Below, piece by piece: positions 25,585 to 34,405 of a stretch of 64,000 nt of DNA (positions within the stretch are counted from its first letter, which is position 1; each line of letters opens with the position of its first letter). The notes under the pieces are model-generated. The model saw only the letters and a program-made list of their open reading frames with translations, made no database searches and was not told where the DNA came from. Source of the DNA: Brevibacillus fluminis (lineage in GTDB: Bacteria > Bacillota > Bacilli > Brevibacillales > Brevibacillaceae); the NCBI RefSeq assembly GCF_003710825.1, contig NZ_RHHQ01000004.1, forward strand, positions 124,001-188,000, given 5' to 3'. The translations under genes and the position numbers were made by a program.

Positions 25585-26370
25585 TTATTGCGCAACGATC
25601 CAATTGATGTCGCGGTCTTCCAGCTCCTGCTTCCAGTCCTTCGGGGCACACACGCCGCTGATGATGATGTCGATCTCTTTCAGGTCGCAAATTTTGTAAA
25701 ACGTGCCCAAACCGATTTTCGATTGGTCTGTCATGACGATGCTCGTTTTGGCGTTATCGATGTACGTTTTCACAACCAACGCCTTCTCGACGTCATAGCT
25801 GGTGATGCCCTGCCGCATCGAGATGCCGTCGATGGACAGGAACGCTTTGTCGATATGAAAATTTTCAATCATGTTTACGGACAATGCACCTGACGTGCGC
25901 AAATGCTTGGGCTGGACCTTGCCGCCGATAAAGTATAGCTCGCCCGTCAAAAGCCCTTTGTTTTGATAGTCCATTAACAGCGAGAGCGCGGGAAAAGAAC
26001 CAGTCAGGATCGTCACATTTTGCTTGTGGATCAAATACGGGATGATTTGCTGTGTCGTCGTCCCGTCATCGATAACGATCACGTCATTGTTTTGCACCAG
26101 GAGGGAAGCGGCCTGGCCAATAAGCTGCTTCTCCTCCGCATACAGCACTTCCCGTTTTAAGTGCGAGGGCTCTTCGCGATCGTAGTTGATTTTGATCGCG
26201 CCACCATAGACGCGTTTAAGCCGCTGCTCCCCCTCAAGCTCCTCCAAATACCGCCTAATTGTTTCGGACGATACTTGCAGCTTTTCAACCAGCTCATTCG
26301 TCCGTACTTTCCCGGCGAAATTTAAAATATTGAGAATGATTTCCTTGCGCTCTTCTCCGATCAATGACAC
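25585..26370 (-). CDS. DeoR-family transcriptional regulator
   Basis: 261 residues. N-terminal helix-turn-helix (about 8-60; GKVRTNELVEKLQVSSETIRRYLEELE, then LKRVYGGA, the DeoR hallmark) and a C-terminal DeoRC sensor domain (VIVIDDGTTTQQIIPYL, FHIDKAFLSIDGIS, IVMTDQSKIG). DeoR regulators usually sense phosphorylated metabolites; a cluster intermediate such as phosphonoacetaldehyde or AEP itself is a reasonable guess. GTG 26370 is chosen because AGGGGGCG lies 7 bases upstream. It lies mid-cluster, between the saccharopine-dehydrogenase-like and BMC-H genes on the same strand, so it probably controls its own operon. Confidence 0.88.
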   Translation of the reverse strand: MSLIGEERKEIILNILNFAGKVRTNELVEKLQVSSETIRRYLEELEGEQRLKRVYGGAIKINYDREEPSHLKREVLYAEEKQLIGQAASLLVQNNDVIVIDDGTTTQQIIPYLIHKQNVTILTGSFPALSLLMDYQNKGLLTGELYFIGGKVQPKHLRTSGALSVNMIENFHIDKAFLSIDGISMRQGITSYDVEKALVVKTYIDNAKTSIVMTDQSKIGLGTFYKICDLKEIDIIISGVCAPKDWKQELEDRDINWIVAQ

Positions 26371-26395
26371 GGATTCGCCCCCTTGCTTCGATCGG

Positions 26396-27562
26396 CTAGT
26401 CCGCGAGCTCTTGCACCTCTTCATGGATGAAAATCTGCCGCTTTTCCAGCTCCCGGAATACTACTGTTGGGTCGAACGCCTCTTCCGGCGTGATAACACC
26501 CGTCGCGTTCACTTGTCCGCGCGCGATCATTTCCGTCGCGATCGCCATCGGGATGCCGACATTGCGCGTGTAAGCCCGCAATCCTTCCCATCCCGGCTGT
26601 GAGCCATCGGAGCGCGGATGAGTGTGGTACAAGGAGTGCATCACGTTTTTGCCACCTCTCTTCCCCGTTACTTCCACATGTAAGGAATAGCCGTACAGCT
26701 CTGTCTCGCGGCCTTCCTTCGAGTTGTAGAGATAATCGGCGATGCAATCGAGCACACCGACCTCCTGACCGTTCACTGAGAATTTGTCATTGCGCATGAA
26801 ACCCCAGTCGTACAGCGCTTTAACCAATTGCATATTTTTCATCGGCCACGTTCCGCGCACCTCGATCAGCTTGACACCTTTCTCGCTCAATGCTTTCGCA
26901 AGCGTCTTTGTCTCCGCATGCGGAATGATGTACTGCACGGTCTTACCGTATGGTTCAGGCAAGTTGATTTCGCGCGGGCGTGCAAAGGGCGGCACTTGGA
27001 CGAATTCACCGTTTTCGAACACGATCCGTCCAGGCAAGTTCGGGTCATATTCATACGTGGTCGTCTCCGCGATGGATTTGGAAAATGCAATCGGCCGAAA
27101 CGCACCGTGACTGACCCGTACTTCGTCAACCTCATCCAACTGATTCGCGGCATGCATCGCCATCATCTGCGTCACCCCTGGTGTCATGCCAAACCCAGGC
27201 AAGCATGTTTTGCCGTTTTTCCGAAAGATTGGATCGAACTCATCTTCAGCCCCGAATCCGTTCAAATTGATCCCGTGGCACCCGGCTTCCGCAATGCAAG
27301 CGGTTGACAACCCGTTCAAGGTGATCGTCGTTCCATCCATAACAATGTCGTAGCCGCGCATTTGATTAACCGTCGCTTCATGGTCCCTCACGTTGACTTT
27401 GACAAAATCGACCCGCGGATCATTCAATTGTTCGACCAGCTTGATGCCCACTTCTTCGTTGAAATCGCCAATCGTAATTTTCTCGAATTGGGAATGCAAG
27501 ACGAGATCGAGCACGGATTCTCTGCAGATGTTGCCGGCACCACCCAAGCAAAACACTTTCAT
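26396..27562 (-). CDS. Saccharopine dehydrogenase-like oxidoreductase
   Basis: 388 residues with an N-terminal NAD(P)-binding fold (MKVFCLGGAGNICRESV, IGDFNEEVG, DIVMDGTT) and the C-terminal catalytic domain of the saccharopine/lysine-6-dehydrogenase family (CLPGFGMTPGVTQMMAMHAAN, HGAFRPIAFSKSIAETTTYEYDP, VIEVRGTWP-type block at about 270). This family oxidises or forms C-N bonds of secondary amines and amino acids. It is not part of the known PhnW-PhnX pathway; it might release AEP from an N-substituted derivative or act on another aminophosphonate (inference). ATG 27562 has AGGGAGGA upstream. A 115-base gap with a palindrome separates it from phnW. Confidence 0.8.
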   Translation of the reverse strand: MKVFCLGGAGNICRESVLDLVLHSQFEKITIGDFNEEVGIKLVEQLNDPRVDFVKVNVRDHEATVNQMRGYDIVMDGTTITLNGLSTACIAEAGCHGINLNGFGAEDEFDPIFRKNGKTCLPGFGMTPGVTQMMAMHAANQLDEVDEVRVSHGAFRPIAFSKSIAETTTYEYDPNLPGRIVFENGEFVQVPPFARPREINLPEPYGKTVQYIIPHAETKTLAKALSEKGVKLIEVRGTWPMKNMQLVKALYDWGFMRNDKFSVNGQEVGVLDCIADYLYNSKEGRETELYGYSLHVEVTGKRGGKNVMHSLYHTHPRSDGSQPGWEGLRAYTRNVGIPMAIATEMIARGQVNATGVITPEEAFDPTVVFRELEKRQIFIHEEVQELAD

Positions 27563-27586
27563 TTCGAATCCTCCCTTTTGGTTCAA

Positions 27587-27599
27587 GCATGTAACATGC
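27587..27599. promoter_or_regulatory. 13-bp palindrome upstream of saccharopine-DH-like gene
   Basis: GCATGTAACATGC (arms GCATGT/ACATGC around one base), 25 bases before the start codon, in the largest gap of the cluster. Candidate operator for the DeoR protein or another regulator; I see no second copy before phnS. Confidence 0.35.
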
Positions 27600-27677
27600 A
27601 CAGAAAAGTGAATTCATTGCACATACAACACATTGTTTGAGTTGTTTTTCCTTGGTTTATTTGGCAAAAAAACGCGG

Positions 27678-28799
27678 TTACAACCAGAACCGATTTCGTT
27701 CGATCGCTTTCACCAGTCGTTCCATATCTTCCGGAAAGACGTGGCCAATGTTTCCGATGCGGAACGTATCCGCTGCCGAAATTTTGCCAGGGTAGATGAC
27801 GAAGCCTTCTTTTTTCAACCGTTCATAAAACCCCGCAAACGTAAAGGCACTCTCTTCTGGATAGTAAAAGGACGTAATGATTGGCGACTGATGATCGCGT
27901 GTAAGCAGTGTACGGAAACCGATTTGCTCCATCCCTTCGACCAGTGTGCGCTGACTTGTGAGGTAGCGATCAGCTCTCGCACTAACTCCGCCTTCTTCCT
28001 CAAGCTCCAGCATGGCTTGGTAAAAGGCACGCACCACATGCGTCGGGGACGTATAACGCCATTTTCCTTGTTGGTCTTCCATCGCCTGCCATTGGTCGAC
28101 GAGATCGAGCGAAAGCGACCGCGCCTGCCCTTTGCATTTGATCAGTTCCTCCTCTTTTGCGAGCACAAAGCCGAAACCTGGTACACCCTGGATGCACTTG
28201 TTCGCGCTGCTGATGAGGAAATCGATTTGCAGTGCCGCGATGTCCATTTCCACACCGCCGAAGCTGCTCATGGCGTCCACGATAAAAACTTTTCCATACT
28301 CCTTGGCAATTTTGCCTACTTCTGCAATCGGGTTGAGCATACCGGTGGTTGTTTCGCAATGAACGACGGCAACGTGTGTAATCGATGGGTCGCTTTTCAG
28401 CAGCGTATCGAGTTTCTCCGGTTCGGCTGGCGAGATTTCCCCAAAGTCGAGCACGACATTAGCAATATTCAGTACATTCGCCATTTGCACGATTCGGTTT
28501 CCGTATGCGCCGTTGGTCAAGATGGCGAGCTTGCCGTCCCGCGGCACCACGGTTCCAATCACCGCTTCCACGGAAAAGCTGCCGCTCCCTTGCATCAGGA
28601 CAGATGTGTAGCCTTCCGGGTTCTCTGCTGAGATTCCCACAAGCTTGTGGCGGATTGACTGAACTAGCTCGTTGTAATCCCGATCCCACGTGCACCAGTC
28701 ACGCAGCATGGCAGCCTTTACACCTTTTGTGGTCGAAAGCGGTCCTGGCGTTAACAGTAAATACGGATTGTCCGGCAATGTGTTTTGATCAAATGTCAT
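27678..28799 (-). CDS. phnW: 2-Aminoethylphosphonate:pyruvate aminotransferase
   Basis: 373-residue PLP enzyme of fold class I (class V aminotransferase) that moves the amino group of 2-aminoethylphosphonate to pyruvate, giving phosphonoacetaldehyde and L-alanine. Clear PhnW motifs: [21 protein letters not shown], the PLP-Lys block [13 protein letters not shown] (Lys about 194), [15 protein letters not shown] and the end [18 protein letters not shown]. No extra terminal peptide is visible. The phnX stop is 2 bases away, so the two are translated together. Good ribosome binding site GGGGGAGAG. Confidence 0.95.
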   Translation of the reverse strand: MTFDQNTLPDNPYLLLTPGPLSTTKGVKAAMLRDWCTWDRDYNELVQSIRHKLVGISAENPEGYTSVLMQGSGSFSVEAVIGTVVPRDGKLAILTNGAYGNRIVQMANVLNIANVVLDFGEISPAEPEKLDTLLKSDPSITHVAVVHCETTTGMLNPIAEVGKIAKEYGKVFIVDAMSSFGGVEMDIAALQIDFLISSANKCIQGVPGFGFVLAKEEELIKCKGQARSLSLDLVDQWQAMEDQQGKWRYTSPTHVVRAFYQAMLELEEEGGVSARADRYLTSQRTLVEGMEQIGFRTLLTRDHQSPIITSFYYPEESAFTFAGFYERLKKEGFVIYPGKISAADTFRIGNIGHVFPEDMERLVKAIERNRFWL

Positions 28800-28801
28800 C
28801 G

Positions 28802-29596
28802 TTATCTCTCCCCCTGTGCGAGTCGCAAATTGATTTTAGGAATCACTTTGTCCAAATCGCCAATCGTGTCGATGATGTAATCCGCACCGGCAGCCTTGAA
28901 CTTTTTGGCGACTGCCTCCATACGGTCCGCGAGCTCATCCGGGTCGCATACTGCCACTTCCTGCTCGTTCATCCCGAGCTCACTGCTACCTTTCAATATC
29001 CCGACGGACCAAGCACCAGCACTTACCCCCTCCTTGATGTCGCTTAATGTGTCGCCGACCTTGATGACATGCTTCATCGGATAGACTCCCAGGTTGATCG
29101 CGTTTTGATAGCACATCCACGGATACGGCCGCCCCTGCGGCATTTCTGTCGGCGTCACCATCGAGTCCGGTGCATAGCCGCGCTTTTTCGCTTCCGGCGC
29201 CACGACAGCCATCATCTCTTTCGTGTAACCGGTTGTCGAACCGATCTTGATCCCATCACGTCTCAATCTCTCGACCAGCTCCAGCACACCCGGAATCGGC
29301 GTACAATAGTTTTTCAGAATGGAGAAGAGCATCGGCTCGAAATCCGCGTACAGCATATCCACATCTTTTTCCGTCGGTGTCCTGCCATATTTCTCCTTCC
29401 ATAGATTGGCGATGCGCTCCATTTTCAGCATCGTGTCAATGTGATCCCACTTTAAAAGTCCCATTGGTGCGCGTGCCTCTTCGTGCAGCACCTCGATGCC
29501 GCGTTTGCGAAACACTTCAATGAACACATCCAAGGGAGCGAAACAACCGTAATCGACGGTTGTTCCCGCCCAGTCAAAAATGACAGCTTTGATCAT
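28802..29596 (-). CDS. phnX: Phosphonoacetaldehyde hydrolase (phosphonatase)
   Basis: 264-residue HAD-superfamily enzyme that cleaves the C-P bond of phosphonoacetaldehyde to acetaldehyde and phosphate. The nucleophile motif [15 protein letters not shown] (Asp about 8), the cap-domain Schiff-base Lys in MGLLKWDHI (about 49), [10 protein letters not shown] and the acidic [10 protein letters not shown] motif are all present. Length is normal. ATG 29596 is set by GGGGAGGAAATC upstream; the frame is open to 29638 over the end of the permease gene. It supplies the acetaldehyde that the microcompartment enzymes further down the cluster would consume. Confidence 0.96.
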   Translation of the reverse strand: MIKAVIFDWAGTTVDYGCFAPLDVFIEVFRKRGIEVLHEEARAPMGLLKWDHIDTMLKMERIANLWKEKYGRTPTEKDVDMLYADFEPMLFSILKNYCTPIPGVLELVERLRRDGIKIGSTTGYTKEMMAVVAPEAKKRGYAPDSMVTPTEMPQGRPYPWMCYQNAINLGVYPMKHVIKVGDTLSDIKEGVSAGAWSVGILKGSSELGMNEQEVAVCDPDELADRMEAVAKKFKAAGADYIIDTIGDLDKVIPKINLRLAQGER

Positions 29597-29612
29597 GATT
29601 TCCTCCCCTACC

Positions 29613-31319
29613 TTATCTGGTTTGCCATGCCTCGACACGCTTGCGCAATCGCTTGGTGACGAATTCGTAGACGATGCGGATCAAGATGTTCGTCAATACG
29701 ATCAGCACGGACATCGCTGCGGCTGGCGCAACATCCCCGGCATCGTCCATATTGACGATCGCCACCGAGGCCAGCTTGAAATCGGCAGAATACAGGAAGA
29801 CGACTGCCGAGATCGTGACCATCGAGTTGATGAAATAATAGACCGCAATTTCCAATATGGTTGGCAGCGACATCGGCACGGTCACGCGGAAAAACGTCTT
29901 GTAAAACGGGACCCCCATCGATTCGGAAGCCATCTCAAATTCACGGTCTAGTTTTTTCAAAGCCGATGTCGCGGAGATGAACGGTACAGCGTAAAAGTGA
30001 ATGACATTCGCTAAAATGAGGATTGCGATTGTCCCATACATCCAGTTCAACGGATTATCCGGGTTGTTGAAGTAAAAAATGTAAGCCAAACCGATCACCA
30101 GTCCCGGCAATGCGAGCGGCAAAATGGAGAGAAAATAACCGATCATCCGCACACCCTTGAGATAGCGGGACTTCTCGATCAGGTAGGCATACAGGAATGT
30201 AATGATCGTACCTGCCACCGCCGAGTAAAAAGAGACGGTCAAGCTGTTCCAAAACGGCTCCAAACCTTCACCCGCAACGTTGGAAAAATCAAAGTGCATG
30301 AACGAGAGCGACAGGTCATAGGGCCATACTTTCACCATGGAAGCGAAGACAACGGTGATAAGCAGAATGAAGATTGCCGCTGAAATAACGGTGCAATAGG
30401 CGAAATACAAGTTGTCCCGCCACGATTGCGGCACGATTTTGTACGGCGTTGATTTGGCCGTGATGGCCGCGCTCTGTTTTCGTTCAACAATGCGGTCTAC
30501 GATGAAGGCCAGGATGGCCGGCAGGATCAAAATGAGTCCAACGGTCGCGCCCATCGATAGATTTTGCTGTCCGATGACGTGCTTGTATACATCGGTTGCC
30601 AGCACATTGTACTGCCCGCCCACCACTTTCGGGGCGCCAAAATCCGTGAAGCTCATGCTAAAGCAGACGAAAACTGCGCTTACGAGCCCATACTTGACAT
30701 TCGGTAACGTGACGGTCAAAAATTTGCGCGTTTTCCCAGCACCAAGCGTCTCGGCTGCTTCATATAAATTGTAGTCTGCGAACATCAGCGAGGCGGCGAG
30801 GATTAAATAGGCTTGCGGGAATGTATAGATGACCTCCGAGATGATGATCCCGACAGGACCGTACAGCTCGATCTGGATGCCATGCTCAAACAATCCGAAA
30901 AATCCTTTTGTAATCAGCCCCTGATTGCCGAACAAATAGGTGAGGGCGATCCCGTGCATCATCGTCGGTGAAAACAAGGGAAGGAGCGCCACATACCGGA
31001 AAAACACTTTCCCTTTCATGTTCGATCGCGTCAGTGCGTATGCGTACAAAAAGGCGAGCGAGACGGAAATCAGTGTCGTAACAACCGAGATGTACAGCGT
31101 GTTGGTAAACGAGAGCGAAAGCGCTGGGGTGGAGAAATAACGGATGAGATTGGTAAACCCGATATAGTTGCCCTGACTGTCCACGAACACTTTGCTGAAC
31201 AAATCGCCCAATGGCAGCATCACGCTGATAAACAGGCTCACGACCATCGCGGCGATCAAAATCTTTTGGAGCCATTCATCCCGCCCCATTTTCTGACGGA
31301 CGACTCTAGTCGAAAACAT
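29613..31319 (-). CDS. phnU2: AEP ABC transporter permease, fused two-domain (PhnU2-like)
   Basis: 568-residue membrane protein with two consecutive ABC permease modules, each of about six helices. The coupling (EAA-type) loops are visible twice: YEAAETLGAGKTRKF near residue 190 and FEMASESMGVPFYKTF near residue 470. This duplicated-permease architecture resembles Fe3+ (FbpB/AfuB) systems and the putative AEP permease family PhnU2. One polypeptide thus replaces a permease dimer. It lies between the ATPase gene (15 bases) and phnX (16 bases). Substrate assignment rests on context and the family. Confidence 0.88.
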   Translation of the reverse strand: MFSTRVVRQKMGRDEWLQKILIAAMVVSLFISVMLPLGDLFSKVFVDSQGNYIGFTNLIRYFSTPALSLSFTNTLYISVVTTLISVSLAFLYAYALTRSNMKGKVFFRYVALLPLFSPTMMHGIALTYLFGNQGLITKGFFGLFEHGIQIELYGPVGIIISEVIYTFPQAYLILAASLMFADYNLYEAAETLGAGKTRKFLTVTLPNVKYGLVSAVFVCFSMSFTDFGAPKVVGGQYNVLATDVYKHVIGQQNLSMGATVGLILILPAILAFIVDRIVERKQSAAITAKSTPYKIVPQSWRDNLYFAYCTVISAAIFILLITVVFASMVKVWPYDLSLSFMHFDFSNVAGEGLEPFWNSLTVSFYSAVAGTIITFLYAYLIEKSRYLKGVRMIGYFLSILPLALPGLVIGLAYIFYFNNPDNPLNWMYGTIAILILANVIHFYAVPFISATSALKKLDREFEMASESMGVPFYKTFFRVTVPMSLPTILEIAVYYFINSMVTISAVVFLYSADFKLASVAIVNMDDAGDVAPAAAMSVLIVLTNILIRIVYEFVTKRLRKRVEAWQTR

Positions 31320-31334
31320 CGCATCACCCCCTCG

Positions 31335-32387
31335 TCACTTTGCCATTTTCGCTTGGTCAAACGAAATCAGGCGCTCCATCGGCAGTTCGAGCCAAACCGG
31401 TTTGTTTTTGGACAAACGCAGGCGTGTTGCTTGGTGCACGGGCAAATCAATCGTCATGAACGATTCTGCAAGTTCCCCCGCATCAGAGCGCAGCTGAAGC
31501 AGCACGCGATAGATCGAGCCTCTGAATTCCATGTCTCTGACAATCGCTCTGATCCCATACCCTTCGTCGTCGTTTTGCTGCTCCACAACGTGGACGTTTT
31601 CCGGACGGATCGCCAGCAGTCCATTTTGCTCCTGCTGCAGTCCGGCAAAGTGGTTCGGTTCAAAAAAATTGATCGCACCGATGAAATCAGCGACAAATGG
31701 CGAGTTTGGTCGATCATACACTTCCTGCGGTGACCCCACCTGCACGACTTCCGCATTGTTCATGACGACGATTTTGTCCGCCATCGTCAGCGCTTCGTCT
31801 TGATCGTGCGTGACCATGATCGTCGTGATCCCGATTTTTTCGTGCAGGTTACGGATTTCCCGCCGCAGCTTCAGCCGAACTTTGGCATCGAGCGCGGACA
31901 GCGGTTCGTCCAGCAGCAAGAAATCAGGTGACAGTGCGATCGCCCTCGCCAAGGCGATACGCTGCTGCTGTCCACCGGAGAGCTGGGATGGATACTTGTC
32001 ACGAATGTGAGTCAAATCGATCAGCCCCAGCACTTCGCTTACTTTATCCGCAATCTCCTTTTTGGTCATTTTTTTTGCTTTCAGTCCGTAAGCGATGTTT
32101 TGGGCGGCGGTCAAATTCGGAAATAAGGCGTACGATTGGAACATCATGCCAAAGTTCCGTTTGGCCGGAGGCAAAGAGGTGATCTCTTTGCCATTGACCA
32201 TGATCCGTCCGGTGTTCGGCTGTTCCAGTCCGGCGATGATCCGAAGCAGTGTCGTTTTGCCACAGCCGCTCGGCCCGAGCAAGCAGACAAATTCATTCTT
32301 CTCCATAGAGATGTTGATATTGTGTAACGCCGTAAACTTTCCAAATGTTTTGGAAATTCCTTGGATGGAGAAATATGACTGTCTCAT
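31335..32387 (-). CDS. phnT2: AEP ABC transporter ATP-binding protein (PhnT2-like)
   Basis: 350-residue ATPase of the spermidine/iron/phosphonate type. Walker [11 protein letters not shown] loop [22 protein letters not shown], signature QLSGGQQQR, Walker [16 protein letters not shown], and the H loop MVTHDQDEA are intact. A C-terminal TOBE-like regulatory domain follows (about residues 240-350). It powers the adjacent fused permease. Ribosome binding site GAGGAGGT. Confidence 0.92.
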   Translation of the reverse strand: MRQSYFSIQGISKTFGKFTALHNINISMEKNEFVCLLGPSGCGKTTLLRIIAGLEQPNTGRIMVNGKEITSLPPAKRNFGMMFQSYALFPNLTAAQNIAYGLKAKKMTKKEIADKVSEVLGLIDLTHIRDKYPSQLSGGQQQRIALARAIALSPDFLLLDEPLSALDAKVRLKLRREIRNLHEKIGITTIMVTHDQDEALTMADKIVVMNNAEVVQVGSPQEVYDRPNSPFVADFIGAINFFEPNHFAGLQQEQNGLLAIRPENVHVVEQQNDDEGYGIRAIVRDMEFRGSIYRVLLQLRSDAGELAESFMTIDLPVHQATRLRLSKNKPVWLELPMERLISFDQAKMAK

Positions 32388-32434
32388 GATTTTTTGACCT
32401 CCTCCTCTCTTGCGTTGGTGCGCATGACCTTCTT

Positions 32435-33508
32435 CTAGTTTTTTGGCTCGCTCTTGGTGCTGAAGCGCTTATCCCACTCAGCAAGCCATTTGTCACGCTC
32501 GGTCGCGCTCTTGTTCAGATCGTTCTTCATCAGCTGCTTCAAAGGATCGGCTGGATAGCCTTCCGGATAAACTTGATTAGGGTTTGCTACAGCCAGGATT
32601 GCGAAATTTTTGCCATACTCCTTCATAGCATCATCCGAGATGGCCCAATCGAGGAACGTTTTGGCCTCTGGCTTGATCTCTTTTTTCTTCACCAATGCGT
32701 TCGATTCCGGGTCCCAACCAGAGCCTTCTTTCGGGAAGACGACTTCTACCGGAGCACCTTTTTTCTTCTCCGTCACACCGCGATAGCCAAAGGAGATGCC
32801 GATCGGATACTCGCCCGCTGCAGCCATTTTCGCTGGCTTGGAGCCCGAGTGAGTATAGATGCCGATGTTATCATGCAGCTTGCTCATGTAATCCCAGCCT
32901 TGCTCTTCACCAAACAGCTGCAGGAAAGCGGCGATGGTGAAAAATCCAGTGCCGGATGACGAAGGATTCGGCATGACGATCAACCCTTTGTACTCGGGCT
33001 TGATCAAATCGGCGTAGGATTGCGGAATGGGAAGGTTGCGCTTCTCCAGCTCGACTTTGTTGACGACGAAAGCGGTTTCATATACATCGATCCCTACCCA
33101 ATGCGCCGGCTCTTTATCATCTTTAAACTGTGGCGACACTCGCTCTACCCCTTTTGGTGAATAAGGTTCCAGCATGCCGTTATGGTCGGCGACCAACAAG
33201 CTGGAGGCGGAGACACCCCAGACCACGTCTGCTTGTGGATTATCTTTTTCCGCTAACAATTTTGCTGTGATGACACCCGTTGAATCGCGAACGATATTGA
33301 CTTTGATATCGGCATTGGTCTTCTTGAACGATTCCAGATACGCTTTGATCTGATCGTCTTCCAATGCGGTATAGACCGTGATTTCTTTCGAACCGCCGGA
33401 TTGCGAGGGATTTGTTTGTGACGTTTCCGTACTCTTGCCTCCGCCGCAACCGCTCAAAACCGTAATGGTCAAAGCAGTCAAAGCCAATGGATGCCACCAT
33501 TTTTTCAT
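32435..33508 (-). CDS. phnS2: AEP ABC transporter substrate-binding lipoprotein (PhnS2-like)
   Basis: 357-residue lipoprotein: signal [21 protein letters not shown] with the lipobox LSGC (Cys about 21), then a Ser/Thr-rich linker and a Fe3+/AEP-type binding domain ([79 protein letters not shown]). The SSSGTG phosphonate-contact-like loop fits AEP binders, but iron- or phosphonate-binding relatives look alike. First gene of the 13-gene minus-strand cluster; the 274-base upstream region is AT-rich and should hold the promoter. Confidence 0.9.
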   Translation of the reverse strand: MKKWWHPLALTALTITVLSGCGGGKSTETSQTNPSQSGGSKEITVYTALEDDQIKAYLESFKKTNADIKVNIVRDSTGVITAKLLAEKDNPQADVVWGVSASSLLVADHNGMLEPYSPKGVERVSPQFKDDKEPAHWVGIDVYETAFVVNKVELEKRNLPIPQSYADLIKPEYKGLIVMPNPSSSGTGFFTIAAFLQLFGEEQGWDYMSKLHDNIGIYTHSGSKPAKMAAAGEYPIGISFGYRGVTEKKKGAPVEVVFPKEGSGWDPESNALVKKKEIKPEAKTFLDWAISDDAMKEYGKNFAILAVANPNQVYPEGYPADPLKQLMKNDLNKSATERDKWLAEWDKRFSTKSEPKN

Positions 33509-33782
33509 CTTATTGCCCCCTTTTGGATGGAATTGCTTTTTTCTTTTTCCAAATTCGCTTGAATTCCCTTTGCTTCCTTCTCATTCCCTTTTGTTTCAGC
33601 AATCTCCTTGTTTTTTCTTGGTATTTTCCAAACCACACTCCATTCTTTATACAATTCCACAAAAAATCATTGTTTTTTGCTTTTTTTAGTTGATTTTACT
33701 TTGGTTGTGATTATTATATAATTAATTGAGCAAAAATTTCAAATATTTTTTATCTAAATTTTTAACAAAATGAGGTGTTGCC

Positions 33783-34328
33783 ATGGAATACTTGACCCTG
33801 ATGTATGAACAGCACGTGATCGCCAATTTGGAGATGTATTTACGGGTCTTGATCAGTGCGGTTCTCGGCCTGTTTATCGGCTGGGACCGATCGTTCCGGC
33901 ACAAGCCTGCCGGGCTCAAAACGTATACGTACGTGTCGGTTGCATGCACCCTGATCACGCTTGTCTCCATTTATTCCGCCAAAGTGTATGCCATGCCGAA
34001 CGTCGGGACGCAGATGGACCCAATGCGGCTTGCAGCTCAAATCGTGACAGGACTGGGCTTCCTCGGCGCCGGTGTCATTCTGAAGGACGGTCTGCAAGTG
34101 AAAGGTTTGACCTCGGCGGCGATGATCTTTTTTGCAGGCGGGGTTGGAATCGGGATTGGTGCAGGGTTTTATGGCATCGTCATTTTTTCCGTGCTGGTCA
34201 CATTTTTGTGCGCGCGCTTCAGTTCCCGTTTTGAAGAAAAATCGCTTCGCCGAACCGCTGAGCATCCGCATGCTCACACGGCTCACGAAGCGTTTCACGA
34301 AACTCATTCCTATAAAGAGCATGGTTGA
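33783..34328 (+). CDS. MgtC/SapB family membrane protein with His-rich tail
   Basis: 181 residues with four membrane helices. The MgtC family core is clear: LRVLISAVLGLFIGWDRSFRHKPAGLKTY, then AAQIVTGLGFLGAGVILKDG and GLTSAAMIFFAGGVGIGIG. The last 25 residues contain eight His (HPHAHTAHEAFHETHSYKEH), a likely metal-binding cytosolic tail that is unusual for the family. MgtC proteins are tied to Mg limitation and phosphate homeostasis in pathogens. Divergent from the AEP cluster with 274 bases between. Ribosome binding site GAGGTG. Confidence 0.85.
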   Translation: MEYLTLMYEQHVIANLEMYLRVLISAVLGLFIGWDRSFRHKPAGLKTYTYVSVACTLITLVSIYSAKVYAMPNVGTQMDPMRLAAQIVTGLGFLGAGVILKDGLQVKGLTSAAMIFFAGGVGIGIGAGFYGIVIFSVLVTFLCARFSSRFEEKSLRRTAEHPHAHTAHEAFHETHSYKEHG

Positions 34329-34368
34329 TTGAGATGCGATGATGGGAGCTTGCAGTGATATGGGCATG

Positions 34369-34398
34369 AAAAAAAGGAGGGCTCATCCCCTCCTTTTT
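34369..34398. terminator. Bidirectional terminator between mgtC-like and M29 genes
   Basis: AAAAAGGAGG ... CCTCCTTTTT stem with A and T runs on both sides, between convergent genes. Confidence 0.85.
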
Positions 34399-34405
34399 CC
34401 CATTT

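Noticed and set aside
33509..33782. Pho box or sigma-54 promoter for the AEP cluster
   Set aside because: I looked for paired TT(A/T)ACA repeats and for TGGCAC-N5-TTGC on the minus strand and found no convincing match; only a purine-rich leader and AT-rich DNA are visible.
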